Assembly (NCBI GenBank): GCA_021307315.1
Contig: JAJSPD010000099.1
Coordinates: forward strand, 62,001 to 126,000
Source: Bisporella sp. PMI_857
Taxonomy: Eukaryota; Ascomycota; Leotiomycetes; Helotiales; Helotiaceae
DNA length: 64,000 bases
Direction of reading: 5' to 3'
The notes under the pieces were generated by a model. That model did no database searches, was not told where the DNA came from, and saw only the letters and a list, made by a program, of their open reading frames with translations. The translations under genes and the position numbers were made by a program. Below are positions 36,301 to 47,521 of the stretch, piece after piece (position 1 is the stretch's first letter; every line of letters starts with the position of its first letter).

Positions 36301-36739
36301 GGGAAAATACTACCGGTACTTCATCGCCGAATGGGCACATTTGAAGAGGAAGAATAAAATCGAAGCTTACGAGTTATTGAGGGATGGAAGAGTCAAGTTG
36401 TGGGATGTACCAACTGGCCCTTATGGCCACCTGACACAAGAAAGCAGAGCGGGACGTGGGGGATGGGGTGGTGGAATTGCTGCTGGGGCTGTTGTTGCTG
36501 ATGGTGGATTTACAGATTCGGGATTTGGGAGTTCGGATGGTGGTATGACTGGTATTAATGGAGCTTGTGCGGGTGGATGTGGAGCAAACTGTGGGTCTGG
36601 TGGATGTGCTTCAGGTGGTTGTGGAGGGGGAGGAGGAGACGGTGGAGGAGGCGGAGGTTGCGGAGGCGGAGGTTGCGGAGGTGGAGGTTGCGGAGGTGGA
36701 GGTGGAGGCTGCGGTGGATGTTGTAAGGCGCTGGAGTAG
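33397..36739 (+). CDS. Large protein with ZZ-like Cys cluster, coiled coil and Gly/Cys-rich tail (973 aa)
   Basis: Six exons: 33397-33733, 33867-33995, 34051-34107, 34237-34320, 34371-35097, 35152-36739 (974 codons, phases consistent). Around residues 215-260 there is a Cys cluster (CSSCSSTLRGSMFHK...CEECYRESHYGH) that resembles a ZZ-type zinc finger. Next comes a Lys/Glu-rich coiled-coil stretch (EEKRMHEEQAKKNKEIEAK). The middle has no domain I recognise, although LEEYLL-type and WYDWGTFGG motifs look conserved. The last ~70 residues are Gly/Cys repeats (GGGGCGGGGC). The stop codon and the final five residues (CKALE) belong to a solo LTR inserted at the original stop (see findings). Confidence 0.8.
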
Positions 36740-36923
36740 TGTGGCACAAGTCAACTGCAATTTGATACAAGACTAATTTCTACCCTCTCTACTACGTCCC
36801 GAGTCCCCTACTTATACCTTCCGTACCCCTGGCGGCTCCCCACGTGCCCATACATGCCCAGCATCAGGGCTCTTACCGAGCCGCTCCTTGCCCCTTTAGC
36901 ACGTGATATCCTGGCACCTGATA
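36722..36923 (+). repeat. Solo LTR, family D (202 bp) with 5 bp duplication GATGT
   Basis: It begins TGTAAGGCGCTGGAGTAG and ends CCTGATA. GATGT stands directly left (36717-36721) and right (36924-36928). A second copy of exactly 202 bp lies inverted at 61598-61799, ending CCTGACA, so the terminal ATA here is probably a mutated ACA. A TATACC/TACTTATACC motif lies in the middle. It provides the present stop codon and 3' flank of the upstream gene. Confidence 0.9.
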
Positions 36924-36928
36924 GATGT

Positions 36929-37311
36929 TGACCATCGAAGTAGTAATCACTAAAATGCTCTTCAAGGATCTGGAAAGACATTTGATATTTGTTGAGCAAC
37001 AGTACGTAAAAGTGGACGATATCAAATTCTAATCCGCGACACTTATTTCCGACAAAATCGGCAAAAGTTGATCAGCTACTTCATGCGCCTAGCATATGTA
37101 GTCCCGTGTCTGGCGTCAAATTAGGAGAGATTTAAGTGGCATATCCACCATTTCAACGGGAACAGAGATCAAATACCACAAGTTCATGGGAGTTAAGATA
37201 CCGTGAGGTCCGTCCTCTTGCATGCAATACGAGATTCTAGTTCAAGTTCAATAATATAACCATGACTACCAGTTCGCACATTTACCGAGCCATGCATTTT
37301 GAGGTCTTATC
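36929..37311. other. Intergenic, nothing recognised
   Basis: Lies between two convergent 3' ends. It would have been the 3'UTR of the upstream gene before the LTR insertion. Confidence 0.4.
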
Positions 37312-39189
37312 CTACGGCCCAGCGATGCCAGGTTTTGGTTCTTGGTCCGATTTCCAACCGCTTAAACCATTGAAACTTCCCTGAGAAATCATCTCCACCC
37401 GCTCTCTATAATGAATTCTACGATGAACAGAAACGCGACAGAACAACAACTTTGCGAATTCCTCTGGCGTGATATTCACCGCTGTAAGTGCCACAGAGCT
37501 TTGTACACCTGTCGTGTTTCCTTCACCACTATTTTCATCAATACCAGTGTCTATATCTTTCAAGCTCAATTTCAAAACCACAATTGTCTGTAAGTGCCAA
37601 TACTCGGGTTCTGGCAGTCTCCAGTTTCTGTTTCCCATTAACTCTCCATCGATCAATCCAGCTCCAGTCTCAAGGCAAACGTCAGCAACTGCGGCAGATG
37701 CAATACTCGGTGTGTTATCTTTGTTAGAAATTTCTTCGCCCACCTTTTGAATTGGTGGTAATTCATAAATAGAACGATATAAATCGACTAATGATATCAG
37801 GTACTTCGTATCAGCGCGAGAGACAATGTCAAATTCATTGACAAAGAGTAGCTGCATGCCTCGGTTTGCATCTTTGGGGATCTTGGATATTGTATCTGCC
37901 GGACGGATCGTAGCTGCTGCCCCAAAGGTTATAGTTGAGAAGTAAAGGGTGGGATCTGAATTATCTGACTCAGTGGCTATGTCGTGAAGTCATCGTTGAT
38001 TGAATGGAAATATGTGTAAGCTTTAACGTGAAGAAGTGAAAAGTTTATAACTTACAGTTCTTTGCACCTAAACATAGTAATTTCAACCATAGTAGTGACG
38101 CAACGGAACCACCAGCTGAATGGCCAGTAAATAGCACATGCTTCACATTCCCATCTCGGACAAGCTTCTCTAAGATCTTATTTATCTGCGGCATAAGTGA
38201 CTCAGCTCCCATCAAGAACCCAGCATGGGCTTCAACTCCGTCGACAGAGGTCAATTTAGAACCACCAGCATGTTCCTCCTGTGTTGATCCGATCAGATAT
38301 GCACAACAAGTACCAAGGAGATGACGTTTTCCGTACAGATAATTCCATAAAACTCTTTCCTTTGCTATTTGAATTTACCATCATATCTACTTTGCTTTTC
38401 GTACCACGCACAGCGACAACCAACATTGGCAAGTAGGGGTTCTCTGCTGCATTAGATGACGGATTCTGTGATACGATGGCAAGTGTCGATTTTTTTACGC
38501 TTCCGCCGAGTGAAGGCGACAGCGAAACTAATTCTTCAAAGATAAAGCTGGAATCAGCGAGAGATGTGACAGGTTCGTAGACGGCTGCGGAGCTTTTCCA
38601 AGCCAATTCGACTATTGTGGCTTCAGATTGGGTACTAAAGTCGATTTTAGTTAGTTTTAGACCTAGAGATAACTCGTGTTTTGCGTTGAATAATCAGCTC
38701 AGCGGAACTGGCTTAATACCTCCGAAGCCCTGGCGAAGTGAATTAAACTAACCATTTCCACTTATCTGCATCCGCATTCACTTTTGAATTCGCGTGCTTA
38801 GCAGCTTGATTATCTAGTAACTGTAATTTTTTCTGTATATTATCGGTGTCAAAATCTCCTGTGCAACGGCAAGTCTGTCAGCAAAAGTTTCATAAGTGGT
38901 TAAGGGCCTAAATGGCATGAGCCCATTGCCGGAAGTTTCCCGCCAAGGCATACAGGAGGTTCATCGAACCAAGAAGAAGACAAAACAACTTACCGTCAAA
39001 ATCCCCGTCGATCCCATCAAGCGCAGCGTCCAAGACATGGGACAATTCTCCAACAGCCGCACTACCACCTTGAGAGTTGTCTACAAACACAAGCCCAGAA
39101 TTAGGCACAACTGCCGAAGTAGAGAGCGCAGAAGCGGCCGAATGTCGTGTTTCGCGGCGCGCAGTCATGGAACGAAGTATTTTCTTCAT
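37312..39189 (-). CDS. Class 3 lipase (alpha/beta hydrolase, 495 aa)
   Basis: Five exons: 39189-38994, 38858-38753, 38634-38337, 38278-38056, 37976-37312 (496 codons). The lipase core is recognisable: MLVVAVRGTKS (oxyanion strand), EAHAGFLMGAESLMPQIN, HVLFTGHSAGGSVASLLWL with GHSAGG around residue 253 carrying the nucleophile Ser, then STITFGAAATIRP (usually ITFGSP) and FVNEFDIVSRAD (the Asp/His region, DIVSRAD in place of the more usual DIVPR). There is no signal peptide (MKKILRSMTARRE), so it acts inside the cell. Such genes are frequent in mould genomes; substrates are long-chain acylglycerols or phospholipids. Intron 2 uses GTTAGT and intron 3 GTACGG donors, weaker than the others. Confidence 0.85.
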
Positions 39190-40054
39190 TTTATAACGCT
39201 GTAACCGAGAATTGATAATTAAGTGTTGATTATGAGCGTGAGCTGAGGTACGGCCTCGCCAACACCAAGAGCTGGTGGAGCTGGTGGAGTGCAGGCGACT
39301 AATAGGTTCACGAGGCCCCGTGGATTTAAAGGCACACGGAATGGCTAAGGATACACTCGCACCACCCTACAGCATGGGGCCAAATACATGTACCCCAGGG
39401 GTAAGTAATAATTTGACAAGCACAATGCGTACCCCACTGCTCCACTTGTAAAATCACGGGAACACGTCAATCGGTAAATCATATCCTTTGATTTGGCTAA
39501 AATTAGCAATAATAGCACTTTATATGCATAACATTCACATACTTCCTTGTGCCTGTCGCTTACTTTCTTCGCTCAATCATCCACGCTGCTCATAAGACTG
39601 GTGCCTACAGTCTACTTTTGCTCCGCCCCAACGCCCCGAAGGCTGTAGGTGCGCATGTGCGCCTAGACCAGCTATATGTGGGGCCTGCTAGCCGCATTTA
39701 CCCGAGCACCAGGTTGTTAAGCGCCGGCCTGGCGAGTACCAACGCTTGAAGTTTCAACACTTTTCAACAATTATCGTGGTATTTAATTGTTGTTCGTAAA
39801 AACGGGCTTTATTTCTCATATGACCAGATGATTCTTCACAGAAGGCATCGGCATCTTTATCATCGTTCTTTGGCTTTTGTCTGCCCGCGATAGTTCTCGT
39901 GTTGTTCAATCGACCAAACCATCTCTAGCCGTCAGCAACAACATAACGACACTCATAGCCGTTAAGCTACTCACTCTGGACAGCGTAGCTGTCCACCAGC
40001 GCCTTACCGCTGGTTTACTGTCGAGCGTTAATTTAGTAAAACAATGTCTGCAGT
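39190..40054. other. Lipase promoter and left flank of Copia-1
   Basis: Short frames only. If Copia-1 is removed, this DNA should join the sequence at 45253 and onward; the expected continuation of the interrupted membrane-protein gene is not recognisable here. Confidence 0.4.
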
Positions 40055-40180
40055 TGTCGGTTCAAACGGTATTGCAATACTTTGTGATGATAGACGTTGT
40101 TGTTATTATTCTCTATCTAAGCGCTAGCTAGTCATACGCTCGGTGAGTCATGTGATCTCACTAGTGCCTTAGTACCAACA
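40055..40180 (-). repeat. Copia-1 LTR, 3' copy
   Basis: 126 bp, base-for-base equal to 45127-45252. Lies at the downstream end of the minus-strand element. Confidence 0.9.
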
Positions 40181-40337
40181 CTGGCAGTCTTTCTTTAACG
40201 GTACAGTAAAGGAAATAAGATATGGTAAAGGAAATAAGATATAATAAAGGAAATGAAGCAAAAACAAAGCAAAACATCTTATCGGTACGTGATTGCGTTG
40301 ATATCTCTTCCCCGCTCTACCCTTTTTCTCGCTCTAC

Positions 40338-43300
40338 CTATGCTGCAGCCTGTATATCAACCTTATTTGTTTTAATGATACGCGCAAGAGCTGTGTTGCT
40401 AGCGTGTTTAGTCATTAAATCAGCGGGGTTCGAGTCTCCGGCAATCCAGATGATTTCAGTGATCTTTCGCTGTTCGTACGATTGTCTAATTGCTATAATG
40501 TCGATTATTAAGCGCTTTTCGTAAGTTGTACCTAGCTTCACTAGGCATTCGTAGAGTGAGAATAAGTCGATACAAATGACGATTAGTGTTTGGCGTTGAG
40601 TAATTTTATCGAGAGTATCCTTAAGTGCGCAAGTAGTATTAAAACCGTGGGCTATTGCGTATAGCTCTGAAGCTATAACGCTTCTTGTAACGCGTTTGCA
40701 CTTGACGCTTAACCAATGAACAATATTGCAATTGTTGCTGTTGTCCGCAAGTACTATTACGTAGCCGATTTGAAAGAAATAGTTTTTGTTGTTAGCAAAC
40801 GATGCGTCTGTAAAAGTAATAAATCGTAGTTGGCCCGTAAGCTTCACAAATGTCAATTTTTTGTCTTTGTTTTCGATTTGCTATTTTAAGCATTTGTTTA
40901 GCTTGTCGACATTATTCTTCTGAGGGTTAGTAGTTTGTGCAGCGTGTGATAAACCGAAAGCAATCTGTGGCTGGCATACTGACGATATGTAAGCTCTTTT
41001 GGCGCGCTGTAAGACGTATTTTTCTCCGCTGATATTGTACGTGTTAAGCAATTCGATTTTCTTGGCTTGATCATTTTGCGAAACAGTTAGCGTGTTGTTC
41101 GTTAGCTTCTTTATTTAAGCGCCGTTAAAAGTAAAATTGTTGTTTGTTGTTAGTTGCTAAATTGGCTTTGCAAAGAAACCTGCTTTTTTAAGTTTGTTTG
41201 ATTTTTTTTTCTTGAAACTCGCGTTGCATGCTATTAAAGTGTCATCGGTTTGTAGTTTTACAGCTGCAATGTCCGTTATGCGGCTCGTATTGCTATTGAT
41301 AGCTATAAACAAGAAACATGCGTCGTATAATAATTGCTGCAGCTTCAAATTGTCGATGTAATAGTTGTAGTATGTATAGAACCAGTAAGTTTCTGCTTCA
41401 AAGACTTCGTACAGCGAGAGTAAAACTTTAAGTAGCATTTCTTTCGGCAGATTTAGCTTTTAAGAAAGCTTAACGTAAAAGTTTCGTGCAAATTGTGATT
41501 TTGATTGTGTGTATGTTTGTGTAATATTACGTACATGTATGTCAAGGTCGGCGTATAGTGCTAAGCAAAGAATAAGTCGTTAGCTCACGCGTTGGATTGT
41601 TGGTGATTGAGTTAGTACTGCTTTCTTGCCGTCGTTTTTGTATGCTTGCACAACCAAGCGTGACTTCTCGTATGTTTTTGGAGTGCTTTCGAGCTTAATA
41701 TAGTCGACGAATCGGCTATTGAAAATGCGTGCGTTGTTCGGTGCATCTGTTTTTCTGATAAACTCAAATACTTTTCTTTTAATTAAGCCATCTAGTTCTT
41801 TCTGTTTTAAGCTTGTGAAATCAAGTTGTAGCTTTGGCTGTGTATTTGTGATTATAATATCAGCTTTGTACTTGGCTGGCAATCGGCGTGTACGTGTTGA
41901 TCGGCGGTTAGTTTGGCTATTTTCTCGCTGTTCAGATTAAGCTTGGTCTGTATATCGCTTAATGTTTGTTGTACGAAACGATATTGGTCCGCGCGGAAGC
42001 TCAATAGTCGCCGTTTCTTTTTCGATAGCAAGCAACTTGTATAGCCCATTCCAGCTTTTTTTATAAATACGCTATACTAAAACGTCTAAGCCGAGTAAAA
42101 TTGTGTAAATATCATTTGTTGATAGCTTATTTCGAGTTCGTAACGCGTCCGTAACTTGCTTTTGTGTTCGCAGCTTTGTAATTTCAGCTATTGCTTTTTT
42201 GATTGCAGTAGCTCGCTGTGCGATTAGCGGTGCAAAAGAATCTAAATGAGTTATTCGTAGAAAAGCTCCGAAAACCAAAAGCGTTGGAATAATACCGTTA
42301 TAGCCTGCTGTGTTATTGATAGCTTTTACAGCTATTTGGAGTGCTGTAGTTTTGTTAATGTTTTCGATCTCGTTTTTGATTACTTGATAAGCGCGTCGCA
42401 GTAGTTTGTAATATTTTTCGACTATGCTTATTAATGCCGCTGCTTTAACAAAAACTTCTTTTGTACGAATAAATAAAGATTTTGCTGATTGTTGGAATTC
42501 TTAAGAAGCAAAGTTTGTACCGGCGTTGTGAACAATAACGTCAGGTAAGCTTAAATAGCTGTCGATCTAGTATGTACATAAAGTGTTTTAAACATGTTGA
42601 ACTGTTATGTTCTGTAGCTATCGTGCAGCTTGAAATCGCGTAGCTTTATCGACGACGTACAACAGTAAAGAACTATCGATATACATAATATCAGTATAAA
42701 TAAAGTGATTGAAGTTAATGCTGTCGTTTCGGAAAGTAAACTTGAACCGTAGTAGTACTTCGCTATATTTCTGACATTTTGTACAATATTTAGTAATATA
42801 ATCAAGGATCTGGCGGTGCCGTACGTCGCTGTAGCCGGCGCGTTCGAGCACGTTAGCTAAGCGTGTTGCTAACGAGTAATTAAATCGCTTGTAAAGCGTT
42901 CGTAACTCAGTTTCTGTAAAATAGCAATTGGTTGATATTATCGGTTTTCACATTAAGAACGAGTAACCAAATCGTCGTACAATAAGTACTGATATTCCGC
43001 TTTTATTAGTTAGCTTGTTCCGGATGTTATTAAGCGTAATTTTCTTTGCATTTATGTCAGCAAAGCTTAGTAGAAAAAGTGTATTAGCATTAACAATGTA
43101 AAATTCGCATTAGCCGATCGGTGTTAGTATTGTAATTCTGCCAATAAAAGTTGTCGAGCCGATGCCAAACGTAGCATTTACTGCTTTTTCGTTAATATTA
43201 ATTGAAGTCTTTCCAAACAGTTTTTCGTACGCAATGTATTAATTGTAGCCAGCTGTAGACTTTCCAGCCGCTCCTGTATCAATTATAATGCCGTGAAATT

Positions 43301-44300
43301 CGTCTGGTCTATATCGGTCTGTAACAAAATTCTCGTTGTGCAAATCATTGTTTTTGAGCAAAGCGTGTATTGTTGCTTTATCCGATAGCTTTCGAACAAT
43401 ATCAGTAGCTTGTGCTTGCTCAATTAAGTGTCCTGCTTCTGTTATAAACACATCCGACTTTTTTGTTGTATTAGTTCTTTCTACTTCAACTACTAAAGCT
43501 TCAAATTTTTCTGCAAAATCAATCAGCTCGTTGTGTACTTTGTTTTTTTCTTTTTCGTCCTTTGCTAGATATTAGTTAAATTGTCGGTCAATTTTCTTAG
43601 CAAACGTAGCTTTGTATTTAGCTTTGGCTTCGTTGCGTTTTTTTTGAGTGTGCCGAGTAGACCAGCAATTCTTTTTCTTGCAAATAAAACACTTTTTTTG
43701 CCGTGGTTAACTTTGCTGTAGTTGACTGCTGTAGCTTGTACGGTTGTGTTGCGGTTGTCCGAATTAGCTTTTAGTTGGTCGATTGTACCGGCTTTAGCGT
43801 TGCTGAGAATAACGATTTTGCTGGTGGTTTGAATAGTATCGACGATCTGTGAAGTATTGCTCAGTTTCGTCGTTGTTTTGCAAAAACTGAGTTTAGCTTT
43901 GCTTCTTGTTAACGCTTTCGTACGTTACGATGTTTGTTCGCAAGTTGTTAATAAGTCCAGTTGATATAAGTGCAAGGATCGAACAGGCGATCGAGCATGC
44001 CGAGTGATCTTGGCAGGCCATAAAAAGCTTGTTCTGTAAAAAAGAGTCGCTTTGGAGATTAGTATCGAGGTTCATTTGTGTTGTGCGTAGCTTTTCGACT
44101 AGTAGCTGTAAGCAAGTTTCGGTGTCTTTGTCGGTGTTCTTGCTGATTATTTGGCGTAGTAATAGCGCGTTCCACTTTGTCAGCATGCTTTTCTTGTACT
44201 TAGCCCCTTCAAATGTATTTCGTACGCTGTTGCAAAAGTCTGCTAGCTGTGTTATCCTTAGGTTTGTTTTGCAAGTTGTGTAGTAGTGCTTTAGCGCGGC
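40338..44300 (-). pseudogene. Copia-1 gag-pol (decayed)
   Basis: Frames on the minus strand can be read through with few lesions: RNase H at 40338-40856; RT/pol at 41157-41438 (LKLQQLLYDACFLF, KLQTDDTLIAC), 41580-41882; integrase near 42605-42851 (YCTKCQKYSEVLLR zinc motif; YTDIMYIDSSLLLYVVD); protease and knuckle at 43239-43700. TGG->TAG (LKWQIEN reads LK*QIEN) and CAA->TAA changes mark RIP. Typical active elements have one long frame, so this copy is dead. Confidence 0.75.
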
Positions 44301-45126
44301 CCTTCGTAGTATAATTGAAAAAGCTTTGAAATAGCCGTTTATTAAGAGCTTTGCTTTTTCACATAAATCGACAAAAATGCCGTATTTGTAGTCGAAACTG
44401 TCGCTATCTCCGCCGTACTTCTTTTTCTTTGTGTATAGTTTCGTGAGTCCAATCAGATTAAGTCTTTGATTTTTTAGCCGAAGCGTTCGTTGTTTGTCGT
44501 TTTGCTCGTTCCTGTTATTAGCAGATTGTAGTCGTTGATATTCGGAATCAAAAGCACCTGCTGGCCAAGCTGTCCACTTTTTTATACCCGCTATAAGATT
44601 GTCTGCAATAAGTCGTCTGTTTTTCGGAATCTATACGCTGTTTTTAAGCAGATAATTTCTCAGCAGTTTCGTCTTTGTTGTAGTCTTTTTGTAAATTGCC
44701 GAAGTAAAGTTTTCGAAGTCGGCTTTTCAGTATTCGAAAAGGTCGATGCTTTGGAGTTCTTGTTCGCTGTAGTTATTGATTTTGTCGGTAATATAGCCGA
44801 TTATATCGTTTGTTGTAGCCGTTGCTACTTTGTTCGCTGACCAAATGTTGGCTTTTTCGTCTCTTTCCTTTTGTCCGAGTTTTACCTCAACTGAGCTTGC
44901 TATTGCGTCTGTAAAGGGTTTTGGAGAGTTTGCAAAGGATTTGTGCGTTTTTGAAAGGAAACTGACGCGTAAATTAACGTGTTTTTGTTGTCTGAACCCG
45001 TAGCGTCAGACTAACTTAACCCCTACGGCGCCAAGTCGTTGTTATTCTGTCTCTACGACACAGACTCTTCACGGGTGATATTCCCTCCCTACGGCAGCGA
45101 ATCTTCGTGTTGACCTAACTGATCAG

Positions 45127-45252
45127 TGTCGGTTCAAACGGTATTGCAATACTTTGTGATGATAGACGTTGTTGTTATTATTCTCTATCTAAGCGCTAGC
45201 TAGTCATACGCTCGGTGAGTCATGTGATCTCACTAGTGCCTTAGTACCAACA
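45127..45252 (-). repeat. Copia-1 LTR, 5' copy
   Basis: 126 bp, identical to the other LTR. In the minus-strand sense it precedes the leader and gag. Confidence 0.9.
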
Positions 45253-45981
45253 GCAGTAGATCGAAAACCACGACCGCCGAGGCTTGAAATTAATGTTGGA
45301 CCCTGCGCGCTGCAACGCTGAGGAGCAAATACGTAATCTGGGCAAAGTTGAGCACTTTAACCAGCATATTTACCTTGCTTCTGTCCTATATTTCACGCTC
45401 ATTGATAATAGGAGCGGCCATGTAGCCATTCTCGACCAGCCAGATAAGGTGCTTGTTGTTGACGGGGAAAGGAGTACCGTTCCTCGGGTGCAATATGACA
45501 CCGCCCATATCGGCGAAGAAGGCATGGCGCATCGTCCAGTCTGGATGATTCAGCTTCTTAAAGCCTTGAACTCCCCTGTGCGCGCTTTCGTACTGACCGG
45601 CCGCTGCGCCAAGAACGAATTCTGGGCCCCCGATGGCATAAGCCATCCAGCGCAACTTTCGAGTGAAGATACTCAACTTGCCATCTGTCTTTGCAGGAAG
45701 ATTAAGGCAGAGCATGGTCCACGAGCACAGAAAGACCGTGAAGAGAGAGGTCCATAGGATATTGATAGTGCCGTGGTTGTCTGGCTGGGAAGTCCACTCG
45801 GATATGAAGGGGTCATTAGAGGCACTCGCAGGTAGGTTTAGAAGCCAGTGGTCACTAGCACATATCTAGAGTCAACATTGTTTCGAAACAAACGGGATAC
45901 TGAATACATTACCTGAGATTCAGCTGCCGTTGAAATAGGTGATACATCTCGAGGTCCTTGAGAAGGAGTCCAAGGACTCAT
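45253..45981 (-). pseudogene. Fungal membrane-protein gene, 5' part, cut by Copia-1
   Basis: Exon 1 45981-45913 (MSPWTPSQGPRDVSPISTA) and exon 2 from 45865 leftwards. After a 47 bp intron the product reads WTSQPDNHGTINILWTSLFT, LCSWTMLCLNLP, KLRWMAYAIGGPEFVLGAA, WTMRHAFFADMGGVIL, then a TAG at 45386-45388 in EI*DRSK, and continues in frame as MLVKVLNFAQITYLLLS to the Copia boundary. This matches a mould family of multi-helix membrane proteins of unknown role. Besides the nonsense codon it is interrupted by the retrotransposon at 45252, and the expected C-terminal half is missing on the far side. Confidence 0.75.
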
Positions 45982-46569
45982 CTAAAAAGATAGACTGATT
46001 GAAAAAATGAGAGATCAGGTGGCAAAGCTGTTATAAATGGCAGCAAATGGCTTTCTAGTTGGAAGCTGAGACTCCAACCACAATTATTAGGTATAAGCGA
46101 GGTACCGAGAGCGTCAGATATCCACAGCGAGGCCTTTCCCCCGGCCGATGCGCAAGACCGAATGTGGAAACCTCTCGCATCAGGCTAAGGCTGATTGCCA
46201 GAATAACTAAGTTGTACCATATACAGGACAAATAAGAGTGCGCAATTTATCGCGCAACACCTGTATTACCTACCTTTGGTACTAGTTGGCTAGCAAAAGG
46301 CTATACCCCATCCACAACCGCAAGATCCCGAGAAAGGGAAAAGCTTGGTTGTAAGATTGGAAAATAAACGGTGGTCTGCAAGATCCATGCTACGTGTGTA
46401 AGTGCGCGGGAGCCTTATTGTTACAAAAAGAAACGGCTTCTTTCTTTTTTCCGTTAATTTTCAGCTTCCCTGCTCTACCTCCACCCGTTTTCCAGCAACT
46501 TGTTGCCTGTGGATAGAGAGTCAGCGGGAGAGTTGTGCCAAATACCCAGCAGGCACATTGCTTACCAAC
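45982..46569. other. Intergenic between divergent gene starts
   Basis: Between the interrupted membrane-protein gene and the HlyIII-like gene. Holds both promoters; nothing else recognised. Confidence 0.4.
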
Positions 46570-47452
46570 ATGGAATCCAAAATGAGACGAAGAGGATCGA
46601 TGCCAACTCAGATTGACAGCGCTGAGCGACCTAGTCCCTACATTTCAGACGATGCTACCCTGCTGCAAAAAGCCAAGACGCGAGTTCTTCTTCTCTTCGA
46701 CGAGCTGCCAGAATGGGCAAAGGACAACGAGTACATTCTTTCCGGTTGGAGGCCAGAGACGAATTCATACTGGGAATGCATCAAGAGCATGGGATGCGTC
46801 CACAATGAAACTGGCAACATATATACCCATCTCTTTGCAGCCATCTGGATGGCTATGCTGGGGTCATGGTGGAGCATGTACGCAAAGGAGCGGTATCCAG
46901 CCACCAATTCCGACGATGCATTCGTCTTTTTCTTCTTCTTAGGTGGGACGGTTTGCTACCTTCTTTCAACGGCCTACCATGTTCTATCCAACCATTCGCA
47001 TGCAACGCATCTCTTTTGCCTCAAGCTCGATTTTCTGGGCATCCTCACTGTCACTGCTGGATGCTTCCCGCCGGGTCTCTGGTATGCTTTTCCGTGCGCC
47101 TCACGTCAAGTGAAGTTCACTTGGGTTGCTGTTGGTATTCTTTTCTCATTCAGGCTCTCTCTCCTTTCAGACGCCTAAGAAAATAAACAGGCCAGGTAGC
47201 TAACCAACTAGTTTTAGATCGACCTTACTGCCCAATTCCTCGCCGCCATCGTCGCCCTCTTTGTAAAATCCTTCCAAGCCCCCAACATGCGACCGCTCTG
47301 GGCTCGTCTTCTCTGTCATGGCGTCTTTCAGCATTTTACCAATTATAATCAAGATCTTTGAAGTCGGTTGGTCGCGTGCTGGCGCTGAGTACGGAGCTTC
47401 GTTGCACGCTTTAACTATTCTTATATATCTATGCTCTGTGACTACCTACGCG
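46570..47452 (+). pseudogene. AdipoR / hemolysin III (PAQR)-type membrane protein, frameshifted and 3'-truncated
   Basis: Exon 1 46570-47130 starts MESKMRRRGSMPTQID and encodes the first helices: DNEYILSGWRPETNSYWECIK, HNETGNIYTHLFAAIW, FVFFFFLGGTVCYLLSTAYH, HVLSNHSHATH, LDFLGILTVTAGCFPPGLWY. Exon 2 47218-47452 gives IDLTAQFLAAIVALFVKSF then, after a one-base frame change near 47305, FSVMASFSILPIIIKIFEVG and ALTILIYLCSVTTYA. A GTAAGT donor follows, but after about 70 bp an LTR-like sequence begins and the last exon with the C-terminal His motif is not found. These receptors or ceramidases sit in the plasma membrane or ER; the family also includes yeast Izh proteins. The frameshift and missing end argue for a pseudogene. 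Confidence 0.75.
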
Positions 47453-47521
47453 GTAAGTGTCTCTCTCCCTCTCGCTGGGTCGGAAATCTACTAGATTAGA
47501 ATTTTTAGTCTTGCTAATATC

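Larger units (their letters stand above)
40055..45252 (-). mobile_element. Copia-type LTR retrotransposon (Copia-1), 5198 bp, target duplication GCAGT
   Basis: The two 126 bp LTRs (40055-40180 and 45127-45252) are identical and start TGTTGG / end CCGACA in the element's sense. GCAGT flanks both sides (40050-40054, 45253-45257). Minus-strand domains in pol order: gag with a CCHC-like knuckle (FICKKKNCWSTRH, about 43680), protease (GIIIDTGAAGKSTAGYN, near 43280), integrase (41900-42850), reverse transcriptase (41157-41900), RNase H (40338-40856; ITFTDASFANN, SELYAIAHGF, GDSNPADLMTKHAS). Several in-frame stops replace Trp and Gln. It is not coding-competent. Confidence 0.9.

Noticed and set aside
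36421..36776. Pro-rich and Val/Glu-rich frames opposite the Gly/Cys tail
   Set aside because: Artefacts of the GGC/GGT/TGC repeat in other frames.
45284..45757. 157-codon plus-strand frame
   Set aside because: Antisense shadow of the membrane-protein gene, whose minus-strand translation is clearly conserved in type.
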